Positions 7,107 through 15,766 are shown, numbered from the stretch's first letter. The stretch is 31,880 nt of DNA from Promethearchaeota archaeon (GCA_014730295.1 WJIN01000054.1:1-31880), one strand, 5' to 3'. Notes: generated from the sequence alone by a model not told the origin. A program made the numbers and translations.

Positions 7107-8606
7107 ATGTTAGAGGGAAAAAATTTAGGTTCTCCAGAAGAATTTTGGAAATATTTCCAAGCCATTTCGCAGATACCCCGATGTTCTGGAAAAGAGGAAC
7201 ATATACGCGAATATATTAAAAATGAAGTGGATCGATTTGGATTCGAGAACCAAATTGATGCCGCGGGTAATCTTATAGTAAATATTCCTTCGAATGATCC
7301 TAATGTACATTTAATGATACTTCAGAGTCATATGGATATGGTATGTGAAAAGAATGAAAATGTGGCCCATAATTTTTCTCAAGATCCATTAAAGCTTAAA
7401 ACGGTTGAAGTCGCTGATGAGACGTGGGTTACCGCTGAAGGGACGTCATTAGGTGCGGACAATGGAGTGGGTTTAGCACTTTCGTTAGCTCTTATGGAAA
7501 AAATATATGAAAAAGAATTACAATTTGATAATATTAACATCAGAATAATATTTACGGTGAATGAAGAAGCGGGACTTACCGGCGCACTCCATATTGATAA
7601 AGAACTCATAGATGGGGATTATTTAATTAATTTAGATTGTATGGAAGCTGATAGTATTATAATAGGGAGCACTGATTGTAGATATACTGTTATAAATATC
7701 AAAATAAAACGAGATACAAATATCCAAAGTGATGAAGTTTTAGTACCAGTGAAAGTTTATGTTAAAGGTTTATTGGGAGGGCATTCGGGTATTGATATAG
7801 ATAAGGGGAGAGCAAATGCGATAAAGCTAGTTGTAGAGGTCTTAAAAAAGATCGATAGAGAAATGGGATTGTATCTTGAATCCGTGGAGGGAGGGGAAAG
7901 TTTCAATGCGATTCCAAGAGAGGCTTCAGCAAGTTTTTATGTAAATGAAAAAAATTTAGACAAGCTAAAAACCTTTTTGACTCAAACAGCGGAGCGTTTT
8001 AAAAAGAGATATGAAGGATTTGAAGAGGATATTAAAATTATATATAAAGAGCTTCAGAAAAATAGCCCTAAATATGAGGTATTTCAAAAAGAAATTCAAA
8101 CAAAAATTCTAAATATCCTTTATCTATTACCGTTTGGACCGATTTATTGGCACCCTCATCTTGAAAATCTCGTACATACTTCTACCAATTTAGGAACACT
8201 TGAAACGAAAAAGAATAAAATACAGATTGAAATGTATCATAGGAGTTTTGATCAGCAAAATATATTAGAGATTTCCACGGGCATTGACTCATTATTAGAA
8301 TTATCAAATATGAGATATAAAATCAACGAAGCAGGGGAATTTGGTGTGTGGAATCCTGAGATAAATACTGAATTCCTAAAATTTTCACAAAATATTTATA
8401 AAACTCTCTATGATAAGGAACCTGAGATAAGATCTGTTCATGCTGTCTTGGAGTGCGGGATATTCAAGAATAAATGTCCAAATCTAGAAATAATTACGAT
8501 GGGTCCAACGATTGAAGCATGCCATTCTCCCGATGAAAAATTGAATGTAAATAGTGTCGAAAAATCATGGAATTTTTTGAAGACACTTCTGAAAGAAATT
8601 AGATGA
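7107..8606 (+). CDS. pepD: Aminoacyl-histidine dipeptidase (peptidase M20C, PepD family)
   Basis: A 499-residue cytosolic M20-type di-zinc peptidase of the PepD/Xaa-His dipeptidase branch, which cleaves dipeptides with an unblocked N-terminus. The catalytic set is visible. His75 and Asp77 lie in LQSHMDMVCEK, Asp118 is the bridging metal ligand in GTSLGADNGVG, and Glu153-Glu154 lie in TVNEEAGLTGA. Asp177 is in NLDCMEAD, and a late His sits in IEACHSPDEKL. The lid domain begins near GLLGGHSGIDIDKGRANA. The length is close to bacterial PepD (about 485). The start ATG at 7107 directly precedes the conserved PEEFWKYFQAISQIPRCSGKE region. It stands alone, with T-rich tracts after the stop. In this host it probably serves peptide catabolism. 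Confidence 0.92.
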   Translation: MLEGKNLGSPEEFWKYFQAISQIPRCSGKEEHIREYIKNEVDRFGFENQIDAAGNLIVNIPSNDPNVHLMILQSHMDMVCEKNENVAHNFSQDPLKLKTVEVADETWVTAEGTSLGADNGVGLALSLALMEKIYEKELQFDNINIRIIFTVNEEAGLTGALHIDKELIDGDYLINLDCMEADSIIIGSTDCRYTVINIKIKRDTNIQSDEVLVPVKVYVKGLLGGHSGIDIDKGRANAIKLVVEVLKKIDREMGLYLESVEGGESFNAIPREASASFYVNEKNLDKLKTFLTQTAERFKKRYEGFEEDIKIIYKELQKNSPKYEVFQKEIQTKILNILYLLPFGPIYWHPHLENLVHTSTNLGTLETKKNKIQIEMYHRSFDQQNILEISTGIDSLLELSNMRYKINEAGEFGVWNPEINTEFLKFSQNIYKTLYDKEPEIRSVHAVLECGIFKNKCPNLEIITMGPTIEACHSPDEKLNVNSVEKSWNFLKTLLKEIR

Positions 8607-8617
8607 GGAATTCCACC

Positions 8618-8640
8618 GTTTTTCTATTATTTTTGTTTCA
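8618..8640 (+). terminator. T-rich tract after pepD
   Basis: Two T5 runs lie about 10 to 35 bases past the dipeptidase stop, in a pyrimidine-rich stretch that fits an archaeal U-tract terminator. Confidence 0.3.
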
Positions 8641-8874
8641 TCTATATATCTCTATATATACTATAATAAAACTATAATCAAAATTAATATTAATCTAATA
8701 TATTAATTAAATAAGGAATAGTTTAAAGAATGGATAATAGAGAGTAATCAAAAAAATACATTCGAAAGATTTCAAGAATTTTCAATGATTTCTAGATTAA
8801 GAACTCCGACAAAAAGTAATAAAAATTCTTTCATTCAAACAAAAAAAATATATAGTATTTAAATATGGTTAAAA

Positions 8875-9366
8875 ATGTCGGTCATTAAAACTAAGGCTCT
8901 GTGTATTTTTAGCAACGATGATAAAATTCTCGTATCAGAATATAAAAATCCCAAGACAGGAGAACCCTTTTATCGCCCTTTAGGAGGAAATATTGAATTT
9001 ACCGAAAGTAGCAAACAAGGCTTAAAGAGGGAGATACAAGAAGAATTAGAAACATGTGTTTGTAATTTAGAATTGCTGGATGTAATTGAGAATATTTACT
9101 ATTTTAAAGATAAATATAGTCATGAAATTCTTTTCATTTATGACGGGATGTTTGAGGATGAGAAATTTTATAACTTAAATCAATTCGAGGGATATGAAAA
9201 AACAGACAATAGAAAGTTCAAAGTAATGTGGAAACCTTTAGGTCAATTTATTCGTGGAGATGCTATTTTATATCCCGAAGGCTTATTAGATCTACTGCAA
9301 CAAAAAGTCTTTCTCGATCAAAATTACAATTTTTCAGAAATTCAAGAAACCGAATTATCCGTATAA
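8875..9366 (+). CDS. Nudix hydrolase
   Basis: A 163-residue protein with a Nudix box at about residues 39-61. GNIEFTE opens it, followed by seven residues and REIQEELE, matching GX5EX7REUXEE. The Gly that normally follows the box Glu pair is Glu-Thr here. Nudix enzymes hydrolyse a nucleoside diphosphate linked to another group with Mg or Mn. The ending KVMWKPLGQF followed by YPEGL is common in ADP-ribose or (d)NTP-type members, but the substrate cannot be read from sequence. The ATG at 8875 is chosen. An earlier ATG at 8865 is in another frame. The leading LRR gene follows after 67 bases and may share the transcript. Confidence 0.88.
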   Translation: MSVIKTKALCIFSNDDKILVSEYKNPKTGEPFYRPLGGNIEFTESSKQGLKREIQEELETCVCNLELLDVIENIYYFKDKYSHEILFIYDGMFEDEKFYNLNQFEGYEKTDNRKFKVMWKPLGQFIRGDAILYPEGLLDLLQQKVFLDQNYNFSEIQETELSV

Positions 9367-9433
9367 CTGAATCTAAATAAATCTTAGTTCTTTTATTTGT
9401 AAATTTTAATCTAATTCTAGAGTTAGAGTATTA

Positions 9434-10771
9434 ATGTTTAGTGAATTTGATGATAAAGAGAAATTGACTGATATTCTTAAAGAGTATTTACCCGAATCCT
9501 TTGTCCAAGACGTCTTAGATCGATATAACACCGAATTTATTGGCGAGAGACTTGTGAAATTAGACTTAAAGAATCTATATCTTAAAGAATTACCCGAAGA
9601 GATCACAAGTTTTAAATCTTTAAGGAGATTGGATTTAAGATATAATGAGCTGAGAAAACTTCCCGATAATATAGTGAACTTGATAAATCTGAAAAGGCTT
9701 GATTTAAGAAATAATAAATTTGAAAAATTTCAATCCATCTTATCTAATCTGATTAATTTAACGCAACTAGATATTAGAGAAAATAATATACAACAATTTC
9801 CCGAATTTATTCTAAAGTTATATAACCTAAGGGAATTGGAATTAAATAAGAATTCGATTAGCGAGTTTCCAGGAGGTCTAAAAAATTTAAAAAAGTTGAG
9901 AATTATTAACTTGAGGCATAACGGTTTGATAGAAATTCCTAAAATAATCTGTGAATTGTCTAACCTTAGAGTTCTGGATGTTGGTAATAATCAACTTAGG
10001 GAAATACCAAATTCAATCAATAATTTGGACAAATTAATTTTTTTAAATTGCCAAAAAAACCGTTTAGAATCTATCCCCACAGCATTATCCGATTTAAAAC
10101 GATTACAACGATTAGATTTCCGATCAAACAATTTAGACTTTATACCGAAACAGATTTTTAATTCGGATTCCTTAGTTAAGTTTGATTTAATTTCGAACAA
10201 ATTTACTGAAATTCCTGAAGAAATAGGAAACCTATATAAGTTAGTAGATTTACGTATTTATGATAATAAGGTTCAAAAACTTCCCGAAAGCATAGAAAAC
10301 CTAAAAATGATCTGGAGGATAGAAGCCCATTACAATCAGCTGACAGCAATCCCTGAAACAGTCGGAAACCTCCAAAATCTAAAAGTTTTAACCTTAAATA
10401 ATAATCAATTAGAATCCCTACCAGAAAATATAAAATATTTAACAAATCTTGAATACCTTTATCTTCATAATAATAATCTAAGTTACTTTCCACAAACTTT
10501 AGGCAAATGTCTTAATTTACGAATATTGGATCTGAGCAATAATCACCTAGAAAGACTTCCAAAATCAATTATGAAATTAGAAAATTTGAATTACCTTAAT
10601 ATTAAAGGGAATCAAATCATAAATATTCCCGACAATATTCTAAATCTTAAAAAACTTAAAATATTAGGAATCAATCAAATAGGATTATCTGATCCCGACT
10701 TAGGAATACTCAAGCGGTTAAAAGACCGAGGTTGTAAAATTTATTCACCTAACAATCAAACTAATACTTAA
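9434..10771 (+). CDS. Leucine-rich repeat protein, 17 repeats
   Basis: A 445-residue protein made almost wholly of leucine-rich repeats. A helical cap (residues 1-39) is followed by 17 units in strict 23-residue register from residue 40. The unit consensus is LxxLDLxxNxLxxIPxxIxxLxN, the plant/SHOC2 type. The last unit is a longer C-terminal cap ending near residue 445. There is no signal peptide or membrane segment, so it is intracellular, most likely a binding scaffold whose concave face holds a protein partner. In eukaryotes such repeats occur in Ras-pathway scaffolds, so a small GTPase is a candidate partner, by inference only. It lies one base from the next LRR gene, with a clearly related N-terminal cap, so the pair arose by duplication and is co-transcribed. 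Confidence 0.92.
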   Translation: MFSEFDDKEKLTDILKEYLPESFVQDVLDRYNTEFIGERLVKLDLKNLYLKELPEEITSFKSLRRLDLRYNELRKLPDNIVNLINLKRLDLRNNKFEKFQSILSNLINLTQLDIRENNIQQFPEFILKLYNLRELELNKNSISEFPGGLKNLKKLRIINLRHNGLIEIPKIICELSNLRVLDVGNNQLREIPNSINNLDKLIFLNCQKNRLESIPTALSDLKRLQRLDFRSNNLDFIPKQIFNSDSLVKFDLISNKFTEIPEEIGNLYKLVDLRIYDNKVQKLPESIENLKMIWRIEAHYNQLTAIPETVGNLQNLKVLTLNNNQLESLPENIKYLTNLEYLYLHNNNLSYFPQTLGKCLNLRILDLSNNHLERLPKSIMKLENLNYLNIKGNQIINIPDNILNLKKLKILGINQIGLSDPDLGILKRLKDRGCKIYSPNNQTNT

Positions 10772-10772
10772 A

Positions 10773-11867
10773 ATGGAAAAAGATATAGATATTTTTAATT
10801 TAATAATCGAAGAGTTGGGTTTAGAGCGAATTGTCTATAAGATTTTGAAACGTTTTAACACTTTCTTTCTTGATGATTCCCTTATTAAATTAAACTTATC
10901 AGATCTCGAATTAACTCATATCCCCGATACCATAACTAAATTAAAAAATTTGGTCAATCTTGACTTAAGCGCAAATCAAATCATACAATTACCTGATAGT
11001 ATAGGAAATTTGACTAGTTTAGAATATCTTAATCTTGAGAATAATAATCTCAAATCTCTTCCCGATAGTTTATTTGAACTGAAAAAACTCAAGTTTCTGG
11101 ATATCGGAAGAAATTTCTTATCTCACATTTCAGAAAAAATTGGGAATTTAACCAATCTACAAAGATTAATTCTTATTCATAACAACTTGATATTCCTTCC
11201 AAATTCTATAAAATACTTATCCAACCTGAAAAGAATCGCCTTGCGTTCAAATAATCTTATAGAATTACCACGGGGAATTGGAAAACTAACCAGACTAAAT
11301 TATCTTAATTTGCAAGATAATCTTCTTGAAATCTTACCTGAAGAAATCTGCAATCTCTCAGAATTAACTAGATTAGATTTACGTTCTAATCGATTACAAT
11401 CTCTACCTCAAAATATCGGGAGACTACAAAAATTAGAGCGAGTTGAATTAAGCTGGAATGCTATCGGGAAATTACCATCCTCAATTGAAAATCTCAAAAA
11501 TCTGAGAGACCTTGGATTAGCAAACAACATGCTTACAGAATTACCAGAAGGATTAGGGAATTTAAAAAAGTTAGAGATTTTAGACCTAAAAAATAATAAT
11601 ATCAAGCATCTTCCATGCTCTTTTGGTAATCTCGAAAATTTGAATGAATTGAATATAGATAATAATGAATTATTAGATTTATCAGATGGATTTTCAGACT
11701 TAAAATCATTAAAATTTCTTTATCTCGATAATAACAAGATCAAAAAAATCCCTCATGAAATTAAAAAACTCAAAGATTTGGAAATTTTAAGTATCAAAGA
11801 TAATCCAGATTTAAAAATTGATATTGATATAAAAAATTTGGAAAAGATCAAGCGAATTATAAAATAA
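10773..11867 (+). CDS. Leucine-rich repeat protein, 14 repeats
   Basis: A 364-residue paralogue of the preceding gene. A 36-residue helical cap ends with RFNTFFLDDS, parallel to RYNTEFIGER in the first protein. Then come 13 perfect 23-residue units from residue 37 and a shorter closing unit ending in Lys-rich KIKRIIK. Typical units read LEYLNLENNNLKSLPDSL. No signal peptide, membrane helix or catalytic domain is present. The ATG at 10773 follows the first gene's TAA by a single base (TAAAATG), so translational coupling is likely. The two proteins probably share or compete for related partners. The next gene downstream is convergent, with its stop 16 bases away. Confidence 0.92.
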   Translation: MEKDIDIFNLIIEELGLERIVYKILKRFNTFFLDDSLIKLNLSDLELTHIPDTITKLKNLVNLDLSANQIIQLPDSIGNLTSLEYLNLENNNLKSLPDSLFELKKLKFLDIGRNFLSHISEKIGNLTNLQRLILIHNNLIFLPNSIKYLSNLKRIALRSNNLIELPRGIGKLTRLNYLNLQDNLLEILPEEICNLSELTRLDLRSNRLQSLPQNIGRLQKLERVELSWNAIGKLPSSIENLKNLRDLGLANNMLTELPEGLGNLKKLEILDLKNNNIKHLPCSFGNLENLNELNIDNNELLDLSDGFSDLKSLKFLYLDNNKIKKIPHEIKKLKDLEILSIKDNPDLKIDIDIKNLEKIKRIIK

Positions 11868-11882
11868 ATGAAAGCCTACGAT

Positions 11883-12533
11883 TTATAACATTTGAATAAT
11901 AAATTCTGGGTATCCCATTATAAAAGGTTTTAAATTTTTATATTTTATATGATTTTTGGTAAAATCCTTTAGGATATTAATATCTTGACTCTCAATCGCA
12001 ATAGTGTACCATTTATCATCGTTTATTATGATCTCTGTTCTTTCAAGTTTATAAAATCCCTGTAAACTCCCATTTTTTTCAATATCTTGATAAAGCCCTT
12101 CAATTTGATCTCTAGCTTTTTCGATTTTAACTCGTTTCACATTATTTCTTTCTAATTTTTTTATGATATTTTTAATTTTATCCAAAATTTCTGGAGAGGA
12201 TATCCTTTCCTTATTCAAAATTTCTATTATTTCATTTTCTTCTATACCGATCTCGGGGTTTATCGGATTAGGATAGGGATATTTAATGACTTTCTGCCAT
12301 AATTCACTTCCCCATTCCTTAAAATCAAATCTAATTTTTACTTCAAGTTTGGGTATAAATTCTTTCTTATTGCCGGAACCTCTTTCTTTCAAGCCTATAG
12401 TGGGAACGTCCAAATTATAATAATAATCCGTTCGATGTTCACTAATAGTTTTATTAAGGTAAGTCTCAAATGAGCAGGAAATTTCGAGTAAACTTAATTG
12501 ATTTTTATCAATAAAAATTCTCCATTCCCACAA
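11883..12533 (-). CDS. CYTH-like triphosphate-tunnel protein
   Basis: A 216-residue protein probably of the CYTH/TTM superfamily, whose eight-stranded tunnels bind triphosphate or polyphosphate. It opens with WEWRIF. A central TDYYYNLDVPTIGLKERG and then PKLEVKIR give the charged strand pairs expected of the tunnel, with KER and EVK. A helical middle is followed by FYKLERTEIIINDDKWYTIAIES, a second set of tunnel-like strands. The start is TTG at 12533. It is decided by the ribosome site GAGGT, which overlaps the TGA of the upstream VTC gene, only nine bases away. The two are therefore one operon, probably acting on the same polyanion. The catalytic activity (triphosphatase, cyclase or none) is not clear because the classic ExExK is not exact. 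Confidence 0.6.
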   Translation of the reverse strand: MWEWRIFIDKNQLSLLEISCSFETYLNKTISEHRTDYYYNLDVPTIGLKERGSGNKKEFIPKLEVKIRFDFKEWGSELWQKVIKYPYPNPINPEIGIEENEIIEILNKERISSPEILDKIKNIIKKLERNNVKRVKIEKARDQIEGLYQDIEKNGSLQGFYKLERTEIIINDDKWYTIAIESQDINILKDFTKNHIKYKNLKPFIMGYPEFIIQML

Positions 12534-12542
12534 TTTAGGACC

Positions 12543-14213
12543 TCACTCTCCGTCTTTTACTTCTTTGCGATATACATTCACGTACTCTTCAGAGAAGTCA
12601 GATACTAAGCGTTCCATAGCGGGATAAAATTCCTCGTAAAATGTTTGAAGTTCAGCATAGATATCGTTTTTATTAATGGGAGAGATGCCTATTTCATTCC
12701 CAATATATCTCAGTTTACAATAAATTTCAGATTTAGGTTCTTGCTCTCTTATATCTGTTTTCCTCTCAATTGTTAATTTGTAAACACGGTTGGAGAGGGT
12801 ATTAATCACTAAAAAACCATAGGATCGAAAAAAGGTATATCCTTCTATAGTAATAGCGGGATGTAAAAATGCATCCAATTCTCTTTTTGAAGAGATTAAG
12901 GTGGAACGAACAGGTCGCTCACTTTCTTCCATAATATAGAATTCCGGTTGATTTTTAATCATTTTCACAATATTTCCTTGGGATGGGATGGTATAGGTCA
13001 TATTCGGTCCTTCTACAGTTAAAACTAAGGAGGGAACGGGAACTCCTAAATATCCTTTTACAAAATTTTGATTCTTAACCAGTATTTTTGGTTCTTGTTC
13101 ATAGGTGGCAAATGTTTTGGATGATTCGATGATTTTACACAGACTCTCTGTAATTTGACCATAGGAAAACCAATTAGGATCTACAGGAAAAAAGCCAGAA
13201 ATACTCTTTCCTAAAGGTTCCTTCCAAAATGCTTGTTTTTCTATATGCCTCTCGGATACGAGTGTGGATCCAGACCACTTTTTAGAAATATATGCCAAGC
13301 AACCGTGTTTTCTTAAAATTGTGCTCAATCTCCTTTCAAATTCTTTATTATTTCGAATTGTTGCGGGATCCATCTTAATTTCTAAACGATAAAATTTCTC
13401 CCGTGTTAGATATTCTCCGACTAGTTTAGGATTACTTAATATATTAGCTTCATCAACAAATCTAACATCATAATATTCAACTCCGGGATCAATTGTAATC
13501 CGTATTTTATTTTCCCATTCAGGGTTTGTTGGTAAATAATGATGTCGTTTATACTGAGTCATGACATAGGGAATCAGATTGTTATGAAATAATGGTCTAA
13601 TCCGGTTATTTAGGATAGTTTTAAGTTTTTGTGAGAGGGTTTTGTCTAAATCGCTAGCGGTACAAATAATCTTAATAATTTCTTTTAAACTCAATCCAGA
13701 ACGTATTTGTTCTGAAGTAATATCCGTCTTTTTCACCCTACTCTTGGTTTTTAAAGTTGAATCCCTTAATAGGCCATCTTCACTGGCTCTCTGAATCCTA
13801 AAAAGTAAATCTTTTGAGATTTGAGCAGATGAACCATCAATTAGTTTTTGTTTGGTGCTCGTGTCTCCTTCCATATCTAAAAGCCCATGAAAAAAATAAT
13901 CATCTTGATTAACCGTAGATTTTATTTCTAGAAGATTAAAGAACATAGTCTCATCCATCTTGAAAACATTTTCTTCAGGAATTTTATCGTAAACGCGAGC
14001 TTTAATTGACAATCCCGGTTTAAGGCCTACTCTGCTCCCAAAATAGATAGTTTTAGTAAATGGGCTATCATAGAAAATATTCTCCTCGAAGCCTAAAGCG
14101 ATAAAATCTCGCTTAATTATATTTTGGTCGTGATTATAAAAAATATAACGCAATTCAGACCGTTCCAAGTCTAAAGCCGGACTTAATATATTTGATGTGT
14201 TTTTTTCGCTCAT
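12543..14213 (-). CDS. VTC-domain protein (polyphosphate polymerase-like)
   Basis: A 556-residue soluble protein. The N-terminal ~310 residues match the VTC tunnel domain. Visible motifs are ERSELRYIF at the start, IYFGSR, SIKARVYD (basic tunnel residues), FNLLEIKST, YKRHHYLP followed by IRITIDPG, FYRLEIKMDPATI and SKKWSGS. In yeast Vtc4 this fold makes polyphosphate from ATP. Bacterial and archaeal VTC proteins are probable homologues. The C-terminal ~230 residues are unusual. They hold VYKLTIERKT and IYCKLRYIGNEIG, which resemble a second degraded CYTH-like tunnel. No SPX domain or membrane helices are present, unlike yeast VTC. The start is the ATG at 14213. It is the first gene of an operon with the CYTH-like protein. 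Polyphosphate synthesis is an inference. Confidence 0.72.
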   Translation of the reverse strand: MSEKNTSNILSPALDLERSELRYIFYNHDQNIIKRDFIALGFEENIFYDSPFTKTIYFGSRVGLKPGLSIKARVYDKIPEENVFKMDETMFFNLLEIKSTVNQDDYFFHGLLDMEGDTSTKQKLIDGSSAQISKDLLFRIQRASEDGLLRDSTLKTKSRVKKTDITSEQIRSGLSLKEIIKIICTASDLDKTLSQKLKTILNNRIRPLFHNNLIPYVMTQYKRHHYLPTNPEWENKIRITIDPGVEYYDVRFVDEANILSNPKLVGEYLTREKFYRLEIKMDPATIRNNKEFERRLSTILRKHGCLAYISKKWSGSTLVSERHIEKQAFWKEPLGKSISGFFPVDPNWFSYGQITESLCKIIESSKTFATYEQEPKILVKNQNFVKGYLGVPVPSLVLTVEGPNMTYTIPSQGNIVKMIKNQPEFYIMEESERPVRSTLISSKRELDAFLHPAITIEGYTFFRSYGFLVINTLSNRVYKLTIERKTDIREQEPKSEIYCKLRYIGNEIGISPINKNDIYAELQTFYEEFYPAMERLVSDFSEEYVNVYRKEVKDGE

Positions 14214-14449
14214 TTCTCTTTATCAGAATTAAGATATTAATGTGTAAACTTAATTCTAATATCTAAAAAAGTAATATAAATGTTTAGTTTTAATCAATAA
14301 TCATATTTATCAAAATGAGTGTTGAATCGAAAATTAATTAGAAGTAATCAAAATCTAAGAAATTTGTTCTATGATTTAGGAAAAATCGCTTTATTTATTT
14401 TGAATAAGAACCTAATCCTTTCAATGGGGAGCTCTTTTACTTTATTGTG

Positions 14450-14644
14450 TTAATAATCGTCCATATATGCATCTTCACAACCATATTCTTCATTGTCCCA
14501 ATCATCTTCTTCATATTCGTCCCAGTCTCCATCATTATATTCATCGTAATCTTCATCATAATCTTCTTCAAATTCATCGTCCCAATCTTCGTCATCATCC
14601 CAGTCTCCTTCTTCCTCTGGACCCTTCATATATAAATTCTCCAT
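14450..14644 (-). CDS. Very acidic, Trp/Tyr-rich small protein
   Basis: A 64-residue protein in which 36 residues are Asp or Glu, with one Lys and no Arg or His. Aromatic residues are spaced through the acidic run (four Trp and eight Tyr, as in DWDDDEDWDDEF and EEDDWDNEEY). There is one Cys near the C-terminus. A strong ribosome site (GGAGGTT, 14657-14651) eight bases before the ATG shows that it is translated. Opposite-strand ORFs here are shadows of this low-complexity frame. It is not assignable to a known family by eye. The composition fits a disordered polyanion such as a DNA mimic, a histone or RNA-binding-protein chaperone, or a metal buffer. It stands alone, 236 bases from the VTC gene. 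Confidence 0.72.
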   Translation of the reverse strand: MENLYMKGPEEEGDWDDDEDWDDEFEEDYDEDYDEYNDGDWDEYEEDDWDNEEYGCEDAYMDDY

Positions 14645-14650
14645 TTATTT

Positions 14651-14657
14651 AACCTCC
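14651..14657 (-). promoter_or_regulatory. Shine-Dalgarno site of the acidic protein gene
   Basis: The minus strand reads GGAGGTT, eight bases before the ATG at 14644. It is one of the strongest ribosome sites in the window and the main reason to accept this low-complexity gene. Confidence 0.7.
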
Positions 14658-14953
14658 ATTGTTTTATAATTAAGTATTATTAAATATCATATATTTCTTC
14701 TGAAAAAAGATATCATAACTTATATTTAAATATTACTATTTCACTTCAAGAGTAATTTACCTTAAACATTTACCTTACATATTCGACAAATTTAAATCCT
14801 ACATTATCCCAAACGTTAAAACTTGAATTGAAGAGAACTAATTAATATAAATAGATTCAAATTGTAATTGATTAATTTTAGATGATTTGAGATGGATAAA
14901 ACCAAAGTATCCATCAAAAGATTCAAAATCAAGTGACTCTATACCTTTTGAAA
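14658..14953. other. AT-rich spacer without gene
   Basis: About 300 bases between the acidic-protein gene and the alpha/beta hydrolase gene, both on the minus strand. It holds no supported ORF and no RNA gene. The part nearest the acidic-protein gene must carry its promoter, but its many TA-rich words prevent choosing one TATA box. Confidence 0.5.
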
Positions 14954-15766
14954 TCATAAAGTAAAAAACTTCTTTATCTCTTGTTCAATTTTTTTAAGAT
15001 CGGCCTCATCAAACGCCTCATGATCCATTTCTGGGATTATCGACAAGTTAACATCCTTTTTTAGCTTATTAATAAAGAGTTTTACTTCGTTCAGTGGAGT
15101 TATTTTATCTTTTTCCCCAATGATTATTTTCAAATCTTCGAAGTGGAAATTTTGAGTATAATAATTCAAATTTAATTCTTTATTTGATATCTCTTTTCTC
15201 GTATATTTAACAAAATTTTCTATTTGATCAATCCCTCTAATGTTAGTGGGTAAAAAGCGTTTAATGTATGCTAAAACCTTTTTGAAATCATTACTGTGTA
15301 TATGTTTTTCTAAATCTATTATAGGTGCGAGGAGGAGAACACGTTTTAATAGGGTTGTTTTGTTGCTTACTAACAAGGCAATATAACCCCCAAAATCATT
15401 TGCTAAAATATTAAGATTATTTTTCTTAAAAATATCTTTTTCAGCCATCTTTGATGCAAATTCACATACTTTAAGTCCATCAGAAACTTGAGATTTAACG
15501 GAAATTTTACCCTCACTTAATCTATAACCTCGGAAATTGAACACAAGAAATGAGTATCCCATTTCTAACAAATATTTATAATCTTTCACAATTTCTTGGA
15601 AGGATAATAGCTGTGGAAATTCATGAAAATAGATTATTAGGGGATAAGGTTTTTTAAACTCATCCGGAGGAAAATAAAGTATCCCCCTTATTTTTTCTCC
15701 TTCATTATGAATTTCGATTTCTGAAACTTCAAAGGGACCATCGAATTGCGGATTCGTAAACTCCAT
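14954..15766 (-). CDS. Alpha/beta hydrolase with Asp nucleophile position
   Basis: A 270-residue alpha/beta-hydrolase-fold protein. Visible features are IYFHEFP (the oxyanion-hole region, near residue 48), the strand-turn LVFNFRGYRLSEG (74-86), and the nucleophile elbow LANDFGGYIAL around residue 124. Candidate acid Asp220 lies in IIGEKDKITP, and the catalytic His249 lies in PEMDHEAFD. The elbow has Asp124 where esterases and peptidases carry Ser. An Asp nucleophile is known in haloalkane dehalogenases and epoxide hydrolases. The overall sequence, however, looks more like the dipeptidyl-peptidase/BAAT-like or YqjL-type group, so it may be a changed esterase or a non-catalytic protein. No signal peptide is seen. 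Its ATG at 15766 diverges from the histidinol-phosphatase-like gene 58 bases away. Confidence 0.8.
   Translation of the reverse strand: MEFTNPQFDGPFEVSEIEIHNEGEKIRGILYFPPDEFKKPYPLIIYFHEFPQLLSFQEIVKDYKYLLEMGYSFLVFNFRGYRLSEGKISVKSQVSDGLKVCEFASKMAEKDIFKKNNLNILANDFGGYIALLVSNKTTLLKRVLLLAPIIDLEKHIHSNDFKKVLAYIKRFLPTNIRGIDQIENFVKYTRKEISNKELNLNYYTQNFHFEDLKIIIGEKDKITPLNEVKLFINKLKKDVNLSIIPEMDHEAFDEADLKKIEQEIKKFFTL

Noticed and set aside
9553..11867. Regularly spaced DNA repeats that could suggest a CRISPR array
   Set aside because: The 69-base periodicity is the codon echo of 23-residue leucine-rich repeats. The repeats are diverged and coding, without unique spacers.
14447..14652. Two plus-strand ORFs opposite the acidic protein
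   Set aside because: They are His/Pro- and Ile/Phe-rich mirror translations of an acidic low-complexity frame, and the strong ribosome site belongs to the minus strand.
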